A DNA stretch of 64,000 nt from assembly GCA_963815495.1 (NCBI GenBank), contig CAWFGW010000007.1, positions 496,001 to 560,000 on the forward strand. Reading direction: 5' to 3'. Of the stretch, positions 57,001 through 64,000 are shown one piece after another (positions within the stretch are counted from its first letter, which is position 1; each line of letters starts with the position of its first letter). Source of the DNA: CAWFGW01 sp963815495. Its GTDB lineage: Bacteria; Bacteroidota; Bacteroidia; Cytophagales; JAAEPT01. The notes below the pieces were generated by a model. It saw nothing but the letters and a program-made list of their open reading frames with translations, had not been told where the DNA came from and did not search any database. The position numbers and the translations under genes were made by a program.

Positions 57001-58230
57001 ATGAAAACTCAACTTATTTCAACTGATGAGGTTGGATTTCAACCTCTTGGTTTGGCTACTGTCATTCCTTTTTTTAAAGAACATAGCGACTTGGATGTCA
57101 TCGATTATTGGTATTCTCAAACAGCACCTAATCCGATGAGTGATTTTATTGCTTTTTCTGTCCCCACATTCGGAGCTATTGAAACTTCTGTGAAGTTATC
57201 CAAATCACTACGTAAACAAGGGTATTCCAATCCCATAGTGTTTTACAACCAATATGCTACTGTGCAACCAGATTCATTTTTATTGGATGAAAAATGTTAT
57301 ATCGTCAATGGGGAATTTGAAACCGTTCTTGAAGAAATGTTCAATACCTATAAAAAAGGTGAAAAACTAGATGATTTAGAATTTGTTTACAGTTTGACCA
57401 ACAGAAACCCATCAAAAAATCTAAAAAGAAAAAAATTTAATATCCCTGACCGTTCAATGCTTCCTGCACTTAGTAACTATGCTTACAAAGACGGAAAATT
57501 AGTCGGGAATATTGAAACAATGAGAGGTTGTGCTCACGGGTGTACCTATTGTTCTGTCTTTGCAGCTTATGAGAAGCGCGTAATAAAGATTCCTGAAGAT
57601 ATTGTTCTCGGAGATATTGATCAAGTAGTCAATATGGGGGCTACACATATCACCTTTATTGATGCTGATTTTTTTTCTACAGGTAAACGAGGAGTGCGTA
57701 TAATTGAACAAATGCACGCAAAACACCCCCATTTAACATTCGATATTACCTTGCGCTTAGACGATGTGGTTCGTTACCGAGAATTTTTCCCAGAGCTCAA
57801 ATCGTATGGTTGCACGGAAGTAACGAGTGCTTTTGAGTTTCCCTCTGATCATGTATTAAAAGAGTTTGACAAAAGAATTACTATAAAAGACATGAATGAA
57901 GGACTTAGGTTGCTCCGGAACACGGGCCTTAAAATAGTTCCTACATTCATTAGTTATAACCCTTGGTCAAATACTGAGGATATGATCAATTTTGGGAATT
58001 ATCTCGAGGAAAACAATCTTATGGAAGATATTGATGATATGCAATTAAAAACTAGGCTTCTGCTCTATAAAGGCTCTCCTCTACTCCAAAATGAAACAAT
58101 CAAAAAATTAAAATTGGTAGATAAAGGATATTATTTTGATTGGGAACACCCTGATTCTGTAGTTGATGAAATGCATAAAAACACCGTAGGAGGTACTGAA
58201 ATAGGTATGCGTTGCTGTATAAAAGGTTGA
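57001..58230 (+). CDS. Radical SAM protein with RCC-type tail (ArsL-like candidate)
   Basis: 409 residues. The N-terminal ~130 residues look like the Rossmann-type cobalamin-binding fold of B12-radical SAM proteins but lack the DxHxxG motif. The radical SAM core follows with CAHGCTYC (C177, C181, C184) binding the 4Fe-4S cluster and SAM. The protein ends in RCCIKG (404-409). As I recall, the radical SAM enzyme ArsL of arsinothricin biosynthesis ends in RCCLKC and transfers the aminocarboxypropyl group of SAM to arsenic; this protein could be a related branch with the last cysteine replaced by glycine. It starts 19 bases after the ArsM-like gene. Confidence 0.65.
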   Translation: MKTQLISTDEVGFQPLGLATVIPFFKEHSDLDVIDYWYSQTAPNPMSDFIAFSVPTFGAIETSVKLSKSLRKQGYSNPIVFYNQYATVQPDSFLLDEKCYIVNGEFETVLEEMFNTYKKGEKLDDLEFVYSLTNRNPSKNLKRKKFNIPDRSMLPALSNYAYKDGKLVGNIETMRGCAHGCTYCSVFAAYEKRVIKIPEDIVLGDIDQVVNMGATHITFIDADFFSTGKRGVRIIEQMHAKHPHLTFDITLRLDDVVRYREFFPELKSYGCTEVTSAFEFPSDHVLKEFDKRITIKDMNEGLRLLRNTGLKIVPTFISYNPWSNTEDMINFGNYLEENNLMEDIDDMQLKTRLLLYKGSPLLQNETIKKLKLVDKGYYFDWEHPDSVVDEMHKNTVGGTEIGMRCCIKG

Positions 58231-58233
58231 ATT

Positions 58234-59481
58234 ATGGAAAAATTTGGAATAATCATAGATGGGTATTCAAGCGGTAAGTTTTATCCTGAATACTTTAGAT
58301 CACATGAAATAGTATGCCTACATATACAGAGTAAAGTAAACATCCCTGAATTTGTTAAGGGATGTTTTTGTTCTGGCGGCTATAAAGATACGTTTATCAA
58401 CGAAAATTTTGAAGAAACAGTCAACTGGATCAAAGACCACGGGAAGCCTAGCTTCATCATCCCTGGGTGTGAAATAGGAGTAAACTTGGCAGATAAATTA
58501 TCTGACCAATTCAATCTCACTTTACGAAACCCGTTGGCAACCTCTGAAGCTAGGAGGGATAAATATTTAATGCAGGAAAAAATTAAAAGTGCTGGATTAC
58601 GCTCAATTAAACAAGAAGTATTTCAAGGTAGTGATAAAGCAGCTCAGTGGATTCAAGCAAATCAAGTAACATATCCTTTAGTTGTAAAACCATTACACAG
58701 CACATCTGGGGACGGCTTTCACTTATGTAAAAATGAAGGCGATGTAGAAAAGGCTTTTGAGATTGAACTAAACAGAGAAAACCTCCTTAATATTCAAAAC
58801 ACTAGTCTTTTAGTGCAGGAGTTTATTGAAGGAACAGAGTATGTTATAGATACGGTTAGTCTTCAAGGTGAAGTTACTGTTACGGATATTATCAAATATC
58901 AAAAACGTATCGGAAAATATGGAGGAACCATTTATGAACGTTGCATCTTTATGGATATTGATAATCCAGAAATGAGCGCTACAATTGAGTATACTAATAA
59001 AATTCTCAACGCGTTACAAATTTTTAACGGACCTGCTCACACTGAAATTATCGTAGATAAAAAAGGACCAGTGCTTATTGAAACAGGTTCTCGGCCTGCT
59101 GGCTGTATGTTAGATTTAGATTTTATCCGTAATGCTTATGGTCATAATCAACTTGAACTATCTGGATTACTATACGCTGATTCAAATGCTTACACAGCAG
59201 CGACAAAAGAGATCAATAAAAAAATAAAAAAACCCTCTTTTTTAGTATTGTACAGCCAAGTTGAGGCAGGAGTAGTCAAATCAATTGACTTTTCTAAAGT
59301 TGAAAATAGTGACGTCCATGTGAAAACAGACTTACAAATAGCTGTTGGAAAATATATTGATGAACCTAAAAACCTTTCAGAAGCACATGCAATTGTATAC
59401 TTACAAGGCGATGAAAAAGAGATGGATAAACTCTCAAATGAATTAATTAATTCACCCCAACAATTTGTAGAACTAAACTAA
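58234..59481 (+). CDS. ATP-grasp ligase
   Basis: 415 residues. A preATP-grasp N-terminal part (to ~105) is followed by ATP-grasp segments YPLVVKPLHSTSGDGFHL, LLVQEFIEGTEYVIDTV, and the metal-binding HTEIIVDKKGPVLIETGSRPAG. The E-x-x-x-R style and overall length resemble amino acid ligases such as BacD and carnosine synthase, which join an amino acid to another by ATP-dependent acyl phosphate formation. It begins 3 bases after the radical SAM gene. In context it could couple an unusual amino acid produced by the operon to a second amino acid; a carboxylate-amine ligation is likely, the substrates are inferred. Confidence 0.75.
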   Translation: MEKFGIIIDGYSSGKFYPEYFRSHEIVCLHIQSKVNIPEFVKGCFCSGGYKDTFINENFEETVNWIKDHGKPSFIIPGCEIGVNLADKLSDQFNLTLRNPLATSEARRDKYLMQEKIKSAGLRSIKQEVFQGSDKAAQWIQANQVTYPLVVKPLHSTSGDGFHLCKNEGDVEKAFEIELNRENLLNIQNTSLLVQEFIEGTEYVIDTVSLQGEVTVTDIIKYQKRIGKYGGTIYERCIFMDIDNPEMSATIEYTNKILNALQIFNGPAHTEIIVDKKGPVLIETGSRPAGCMLDLDFIRNAYGHNQLELSGLLYADSNAYTAATKEINKKIKKPSFLVLYSQVEAGVVKSIDFSKVENSDVHVKTDLQIAVGKYIDEPKNLSEAHAIVYLQGDEKEMDKLSNELINSPQQFVELN

Positions 59482-59494
59482 ACATATATCATAT

Positions 59495-60247
59495 ATGGTA
59501 ACCGTTGACGAAAAATATTTAAACCTTACAGCCAAACTATGTAAAGAGGTTAAAGACGCCAGTTATAAACTAAGTAACCTTTCTTACAAAAGCCACTATA
59601 ATTGGGATGTCCTTGAAATTGGTTGTGGAACAGGCGTAGATGTTTTAAGAATAGCTAAAATGCTTCCCGAAAGTCAAATACTAGGAATAGATTTTGACGC
59701 TAAACTTATAGAGTATGCAAAAGAAAAATCACTGGATTCAGGATTAACTAATACCACTTTAGTTCAACAAGATTTGTATGATTTGAAAGCTGTTCAAGCT
59801 TATGACTTCATTAGAGCAGAAAGAGTAATACAACACCTCCCAAACATTGACAAAGCTTTTGATATTATATCAAAAGCTCTTAAGCCTTCCGGAAGGTTGA
59901 CCATAATAGACGCCAACTGGAGTAAACTTGAATGTGCAGCCTTTACTAAGGAACAAAACTTAATCGTTCAAGATATCTATACAGAACAATTAATTAATAA
60001 GGTCAACAAAGAGTTTCTTGAACAGCACTTTCGAAGAGTGGAAATTAGTAATGTAAAAACAGAGTTAATTAACATTGGTCTATCCACGGAAGACTATTTG
60101 AATGCAAGCCAATTTGAAAAACTAATCAAGCCAAAGTTATCTCAAATTGAAGCAGATCAAATGTTGCACAACATTAATTTACTAAATGATGCAGAGGTGA
60201 TAGGGATGATTGAAATGATTGTTACTACAGGTACTAAATCAAACTAG
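59495..60247 (+). CDS. Class I SAM-dependent methyltransferase
   Basis: 250 residues. SAM motif VLEIGCGTGVD (about 46-56), acidic motif II in ILGIDFDAKLI, and DLYDL plus the RAERVIQHLP post-motif segment of the methyltransferase 25/11 group. It lacks the ArsM cysteine set, so it probably acts on a carbon, oxygen or nitrogen centre. It is the last gene of the operon, 13 bases after the ATP-grasp gene, and may tailor its product. A perfect palindrome that can end transcription lies 72 bases beyond. Confidence 0.75.
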   Translation: MVTVDEKYLNLTAKLCKEVKDASYKLSNLSYKSHYNWDVLEIGCGTGVDVLRIAKMLPESQILGIDFDAKLIEYAKEKSLDSGLTNTTLVQQDLYDLKAVQAYDFIRAERVIQHLPNIDKAFDIISKALKPSGRLTIIDANWSKLECAAFTKEQNLIVQDIYTEQLINKVNKEFLEQHFRRVEISNVKTELINIGLSTEDYLNASQFEKLIKPKLSQIEADQMLHNINLLNDAEVIGMIEMIVTTGTKSN

Positions 60248-60318
60248 CTCTAATCATTAAGTCAGCAATTAACGGGAGCTAAAAAAACTTTTTTCAATTC
60301 TCTTTTCTTGAAAAACAA

Positions 60319-60350
60319 AAAGCCTTCTTAATAATTATTAAGAAGGCTTT
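60319..60350 (-). terminator. Perfect 32-base palindromic terminator between operon and tRNA
   Basis: AAAGCCTTCTTAATAA and its exact complement. On the minus strand it is followed by TTTTTGTTTTT, so it best serves the tRNA gene four bases upstream of it; the plus-strand operon may end there too. Confidence 0.8.
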
Positions 60351-60354
60351 GTTG

Positions 60355-60428
60355 TGGTCCCACCTGGACTCGAACCAGGGACCACCTGATTATGAGTCAG
60401 GTGCTCTAACCAGCTGAGCTATAGGACC
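60355..60428 (-). tRNA. tRNA with anticodon CAU (Ile2 more likely than elongator Met)
   Basis: Read on the minus strand: acceptor GGTCCTA pairs with TGGGACC, D arm AGCTCAGCTGGTTAGAGC, anticodon stem CCTGA/TCAGG with loop CTCATAA (anticodon CAT), T arm with GGTTCGAGTCC. No CCA is encoded. The C4:G69 and C5:G68 acceptor pairs are the features by which TilS recognises tRNA-Ile2, where the C is changed to lysidine; elongator tRNA-Met usually lacks them. Confidence 0.9.
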
Positions 60429-60647
60429 AGAAGTACAAGTACCTCATTATCTATAATCCCGCAAAGCGGGACTGGTTATTTTCAATATTAACTAATCCCA
60501 AATCGTTTATTGGGGTCGCAATATTAAGTATATCATTATAAATAGACAAGTGAACTGTACATTCTAATCAACTTTTTTTTTCAGTCTTTCTATTAAGGCT
60601 TTATAAAAGTTAAAAAATGGTCATATTTGGGTATTGAAACTAGACAT
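60429..60647. other. Spacer with right-hand repeat copy
   Basis: No gene. It holds a small hairpin TCCCGC-AAA-GCGGGA (60457-60471) and the right copy of the dispersed repeat. An in-frame TTG at 60627 precedes the HAD gene, but the ATG at 60648 is the better start. Confidence 0.5.
60468..60575 (+). repeat. Dispersed direct repeat, right copy
   Basis: Same orientation as the left copy at 54972-55080. It opens GGGACTGGTTATTTT; the core is at 60496-60541. The two copies enclose the four-gene operon and the tRNA. Confidence 0.75.
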
Positions 60648-61274
60648 ATGGATTTTAAGAAAATAAAAAATATCATATTCGATTTAGGGGATGTGATTAT
60701 TAATATTGACCCTCCCCGAACCTACCAAGCCTTTGCCGACTTAAAAGGCGTTTCCTTGGAAAAAGCTTACGATTTAGTCGATAGCAATGCATTTTTTGAT
60801 CAATATGATAAAGGCCTTTTTTCTGACCAAGGTTTTATTGACTATGTTAAAGGAAAACTTGAGATAACAAATTCGGATCAAGAGATCATTAATGCTTGGA
60901 ACGCCCTTTTATTAGACATGCCCAAAGAAAGAGTTGAACGCATACAAGAATTAAGTAAAAAATACACAGTATATTTATTGAGTAATACTTGTTCACTTCA
61001 CATCAAAGAAGTAAATAAAACATTGTACAAATCCTCAGGGGTTAAAGATTTAAAGGATCTTTTTAAAACAGCCTATTTTTCTTTTGATTTAGGATTAAGA
61101 AAGCCTGATAAAACCATTTATTCTAAAGTGCTAGATGATGCTAATATTAAAGCGGAAGAAACACTTTTCCTAGATGACAACCTTCAAAATATTGAAGCAG
61201 CACAATCATTCGGAATTCATTGTATTCACGTTCAAAAGCCAACAACCATGTTGGACTATTTAAAAGATGCGTAA
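60648..61274 (+). CDS. HAD-family (subfamily IA-like) hydrolase
   Basis: 208 residues from ATG 60648. Motif I is IIFDLGDVI (nucleophile D11/D12 region), a helical cap follows, motif II is YLLSNT, motif III RKPDKTIYSKVL and motif IV FLDDNLQNIEAA. This matches YihX/alpha-haloacid-type HAD phosphatases that act on small phosphorylated metabolites such as sugar phosphates. Substrate cannot be told. Its end overlaps the M50 gene by 8 bases. Confidence 0.88.
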   Translation: MDFKKIKNIIFDLGDVIINIDPPRTYQAFADLKGVSLEKAYDLVDSNAFFDQYDKGLFSDQGFIDYVKGKLEITNSDQEIINAWNALLLDMPKERVERIQELSKKYTVYLLSNTCSLHIKEVNKTLYKSSGVKDLKDLFKTAYFSFDLGLRKPDKTIYSKVLDDANIKAEETLFLDDNLQNIEAAQSFGIHCIHVQKPTTMLDYLKDA

Positions 61275-62433
61275 AGAAACAAAAACCTTACTGATTCAAC
61301 TTCTACTTTTTATCGTAACAGTTTTCACAACAACTATCGCTGGAGCTGAGTATACCAACTTTGAAACAGCCAAACTACTTAATGGTGGTAAGGATATTAC
61401 TGATAACTTTTGGTTATTTGTTAGTACTGGACTTTATTATTCCATCCCTTTTTTGGGAGTACTGACTATACATGAATTTGGTCATTATTTTATGGCAAAA
61501 TTTCATCATCTAAAAGTAACGCTCCCTTATTATATCCCTATTTGGTTTCCAGGTATTTTTTCATTCGGCACTATGGGTGCCGTTATTAAGTTGAAACAAC
61601 CAACTCAAAGTAAATTACAATTTTTTGATGTAGGTATTGCAGGACCTCTGGCTGGGTTTGTGGCTGCAATCATTCTTTTATGGTATGGCTTTACTCACCT
61701 ACCAGCCTATGATAACATTATTCAAATTCATCCAGAATATGCTAAACATATTACTGAACATGGGATTAACTATGCCTCTCACGCATTAAATGAATCCAAA
61801 AAAGAAGGGGTGATGATATTAAGTTTTGGCGACAATATTTTATTTTGGTTGTTTAAAAACTATGTTGCCCCTAACCCTAATGACGTACCTCCTGCTTTTG
61901 AATTGATGCACTACCCTTATTTAATGGCTGGATATTTAGCTTTATTCTTTACTGCTCTCAACCTACTCCCTATTGGACAATTAGATGGTGGTCATATACT
62001 ATATGGATTATTTGGAAAAAAAGCCTCAGACATCATCTCTACATGGGTCTTTACTGCTTTTGTCACTTGGGCTGGGATTGGTTTTTTATCTCCTTATACA
62101 CCTAGCAATGAGTTAATGTGGCGACTACCACTCTACGGCTTTTTTATGTATATCTTATTCACTTCCGTCTTTGAATCAAAAGCTACAGCCCTAACATATG
62201 GATTAGGTGTTTTTGCTTTTCAGTTTTTAATTGGATTTATATTCCCCGGATTTGAAGGTTATAATGGGTGGTTAGTGTTTGCGCTCATTATTTCTAAAGT
62301 TTTGGGAACAAAACATCCACAGGCTTACATAGAAGAACCATTAGACAACAAAAGAAAAGTATTAGGTTGGTTAGCCTTAATCATATTTGTCTTATGTTTT
62401 AGCCCTAGACCTTTTATGGCTGAAGTATTTTAA
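61267..62433 (+). CDS. Site-2 protease family (M50) membrane protein
   Basis: 388 residues with seven or eight hydrophobic segments. The zinc site HEFGH is at 69-73 (H69, E70, H73) and the second motif NLLPIGQLDGGH supplies the third ligand (LDG Asp). The layout matches the archaeal/cyanobacterial EGY-like and Bacteroidota M50 group without PDZ domain; it would cut a membrane-embedded substrate. Co-transcribed and probably coupled with the HAD gene. No anti-sigma factor substrate is in the window. Confidence 0.85.
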   Translation: MRKETKTLLIQLLLFIVTVFTTTIAGAEYTNFETAKLLNGGKDITDNFWLFVSTGLYYSIPFLGVLTIHEFGHYFMAKFHHLKVTLPYYIPIWFPGIFSFGTMGAVIKLKQPTQSKLQFFDVGIAGPLAGFVAAIILLWYGFTHLPAYDNIIQIHPEYAKHITEHGINYASHALNESKKEGVMILSFGDNILFWLFKNYVAPNPNDVPPAFELMHYPYLMAGYLALFFTALNLLPIGQLDGGHILYGLFGKKASDIISTWVFTAFVTWAGIGFLSPYTPSNELMWRLPLYGFFMYILFTSVFESKATALTYGLGVFAFQFLIGFIFPGFEGYNGWLVFALIISKVLGTKHPQAYIEEPLDNKRKVLGWLALIIFVLCFSPRPFMAEVF

Positions 62434-64000
62434 TGATAGATAATCACTTTTTTTGTTTGTGAAAACTTTCCATTGGAGACTTGTAAAAAATAAATCCCAG
62501 GATTAAGCTGGTGGGTTTCGATGATTGTTTCGCCTTTAATTTTTTCGAAGGTATTTCGCAGTTTAACATTCCCAGTTACATCAAACATTTGAAATGACTT
62601 ACATGCACCATCAATTATTATTTCATAATCTGCGGGGTTAGGATACACATTAATTGATTTATTAGTATTATTTAACGTCATTTCATCCTCTATCCCAACA
62701 GTAACATCATCCATTCCTAGTGCCAGGCCATAGCCAAATTTAGGACGGATCATTGGCGTCCCATAAAAATTAAATGCTTTAGGATTATCCCATTTTCCAT
62801 TAAAATGTTCATAAAAACGTTTTCGATTGTCATGGCTATAATCTGCACCAAACTTTACCGATTTTGAGATTACATTTTGTTCCCATCCAACATAAAAAAA
62901 GCCTGCTTCAATGATAGTTTCTGGTATAAGTATTCTTGTAAAACCTCCAAAATTCTCATCATAAGTTATGACTGCATTTTTTTTATTTAAATAAAATTCA
63001 TCAGCAGTAGCTCCTTTAACACCCGTTAAAGATTTCCATATATTAATTTTTATACTTGTACCGCTTATATCATATCCTGATCTATCCCAGTAGATATATA
63101 TTGCAGTTAATGTATCACGTCTTTTCACTTCAAACTCGTAAGCTATCTTAAAATACCCAGCCACATTTAATACAATACCTCCTTCTGGAGTACCGTCATC
63201 ATAGGCAAAATAGTTGGATAAGTAATTAGTTTGAGAAATAGAATCGTTGGTTTCTAGAAGTTCTTTTTGATCATTCCCGCTCAGTTTCATTTGATAATCT
63301 AATTCAAAATTTCGCTCCCCATATGCATTAATTGCATCCGCTATCACTTGTTTGTTTGGAGTCCAAGAAATACTTACCGTTGTATCGGCAGGAATAGTAC
63401 CTCCTTGAGGTAAACCAGACCCTTCAGTTACTGCTTCAAACACGACTTCTGAAGCACCTGATGATGTTGATACTTTTACAAATTTTTCATCTCGGAAATT
63501 TTCTTGACCAGAAAGATTCGAATACCCCGTGGTTATGGTATCTGATAAATAATCGAATGGGCTAGCTTCGTATTGCGTGTATGGTACTGCTGAGAATTCA
63601 CCCAAAAGTGATGTTAATTGGTTTCCAAAAGCAAAATCCTGAATATTTTCGGTCACACGTCCTGAATCGAGGTAAACATAATCAATGCTCCAGATACTAA
63701 AATTACCATCCAAAACACCAGAGCTTGTAAACTTGAATTGAAAAGCATCATGAAAATATGATGAATCCGATATAGGCAGGTATTTATAATTAAAGACATT
63801 TTTTCCAAATCCTCTGTTTATTAAAATATCATCATCTATTGGCAAAATTGGCCATGCTTTGACCCAAACAGAATCTTTATTTAAAAAAAATAATTTTAAC
63901 GTGTCTCCTTCATTTAAATAGGGATTGTGATTAGGATGATGGGATCCTTTTTGCCAATAAAAACTAAAAGCAACATTAGATAAAGAATCGTACTCGCTTA
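62430..64000 (-). CDS. Secreted protein with T9SS type A sorting domain (5' end outside window)
   Basis: At least 523 residues; the frame is open to the window edge, and the first in-window start candidate (a TTG at 63845) lies inside it, so the gene begins beyond 64000. The N-terminal visible part repeats hydrophilic beta-type segments (FAYDDGTPEGGIVLNVAGYFKIAYEF, then WKSLTGVKG). The C-terminus is a type A sorting domain: INVYPNPADYEIIIDG, MFDVTGNV and LNPGIYFLQVSNGK. No enzyme motif is visible. Its stop codon overlaps the end of the M50 gene by four bases. Confidence 0.85.
   Translation of the reverse strand, partial: SEYDSLSNVAFSFYWQKGSHHPNHNPYLNEGDTLKLFFLNKDSVWVKAWPILPIDDDILINRGFGKNVFNYKYLPISDSSYFHDAFQFKFTSSGVLDGNFSIWSIDYVYLDSGRVTENIQDFAFGNQLTSLLGEFSAVPYTQYEASPFDYLSDTITTGYSNLSGQENFRDEKFVKVSTSSGASEVVFEAVTEGSGLPQGGTIPADTTVSISWTPNKQVIADAINAYGERNFELDYQMKLSGNDQKELLETNDSISQTNYLSNYFAYDDGTPEGGIVLNVAGYFKIAYEFEVKRRDTLTAIYIYWDRSGYDISGTSIKINIWKSLTGVKGATADEFYLNKKNAVITYDENFGGFTRILIPETIIEAGFFYVGWEQNVISKSVKFGADYSHDNRKRFYEHFNGKWDNPKAFNFYGTPMIRPKFGYGLALGMDDVTVGIEDEMTLNNTNKSINVYPNPADYEIIIDGACKSFQMFDVTGNVKLRNTFEKIKGETIIETHQLNPGIYFLQVSNGKFSQTKKVIIYH

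Noticed and set aside
57001..57400. Cobalamin-binding domain at the N-terminus of the radical SAM protein
   Set aside because: The fold may be similar, but the DxHxxG ligand motif is missing, so B12 dependence is not claimed.
60457..60471. TCCCGC-AAA-GCGGGA hairpin as a terminator
   Set aside because: It lies upstream of the tRNA with no T-run on the minus strand after it and ends no gene on the plus strand.

Overview
The window comes from a chromosome of the phylum Bacteroidota, most likely a gliding or surface-attached marine Cytophagales-like bacterium; the genus cannot be told from sequence alone. The signs are type IX secretion (T9SS) C-terminal sorting domains on at least five proteins, a PorP/SprF partner protein, Bacteroidota promoter elements of the TAnnTTTG type, low GC content, and conserved Bacteroidota gene families. 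Both edges cut through T9SS type A cargo genes.

Layout. 1-7.0 kb: the end of a secreted protein, a Cys-cluster (YkgJ-like) protein, a small multidrug-export-family membrane protein, PfkB, and the methylcitrate operon prpD-prpB-prpC for propionate use. 7.1-15.2 kb: a thioredoxin-like protein, a Rof-like Rho antiterminator, then a surface-sugar group (GT39-like and GT2 transferases, a CDP-sugar set rfbF/SDR/rfbG with rfbF carrying a +1 frameshift), plus an isopropylmalate/citramalate synthase. 15.2-22.6 kb: RNase P RNA (minus strand) amid low-complexity intergenic repeats, an NtrC-like regulator without a DNA-binding domain, CorA, a GH63-like glucosidase and two envelope proteins of unknown role. 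22.6-37.0 kb: a PorP/SprF protein divergent from an 11.4-kb gene for a giant adhesin-like protein with about 32 repeats of about 88 residues and a T9SS type B C-terminus, then a smaller type B protein. 37.0-43.8 kb: Nudix, a polysaccharide export operon (OmpA lipoprotein, Wza-like, Wzc-like tyrosine kinase with a Gly-Tyr tail, UDP-glucuronate epimerase) and a 2-hydroxyacid dehydrogenase. 43.8-54.7 kb: glycogen branching enzyme, TPR protein, CCA-adding/HD nucleotidyltransferase, Tat-exported TIM-barrel protein, membrane protein, secreted metalloprotease, DEAD-box helicase.

54.7-60.6 kb is the most unusual part: a 1.2-kb gene-poor stretch, then a tight four-gene operon (ArsM-like methyltransferase with many cysteines, radical SAM protein ending in an RCC-type tail, ATP-grasp ligase, second methyltransferase), then a CAU-anticodon tRNA. 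A diverged direct repeat lies on each side of this block. I read the operon as a candidate pathway for an organoarsenical amino acid or peptide natural product, related to arsinothricin-type chemistry; this is inference from motifs and gene order. 60.6-64 kb: HAD hydrolase, site-2 protease-family membrane protein and a truncated T9SS type A protein.
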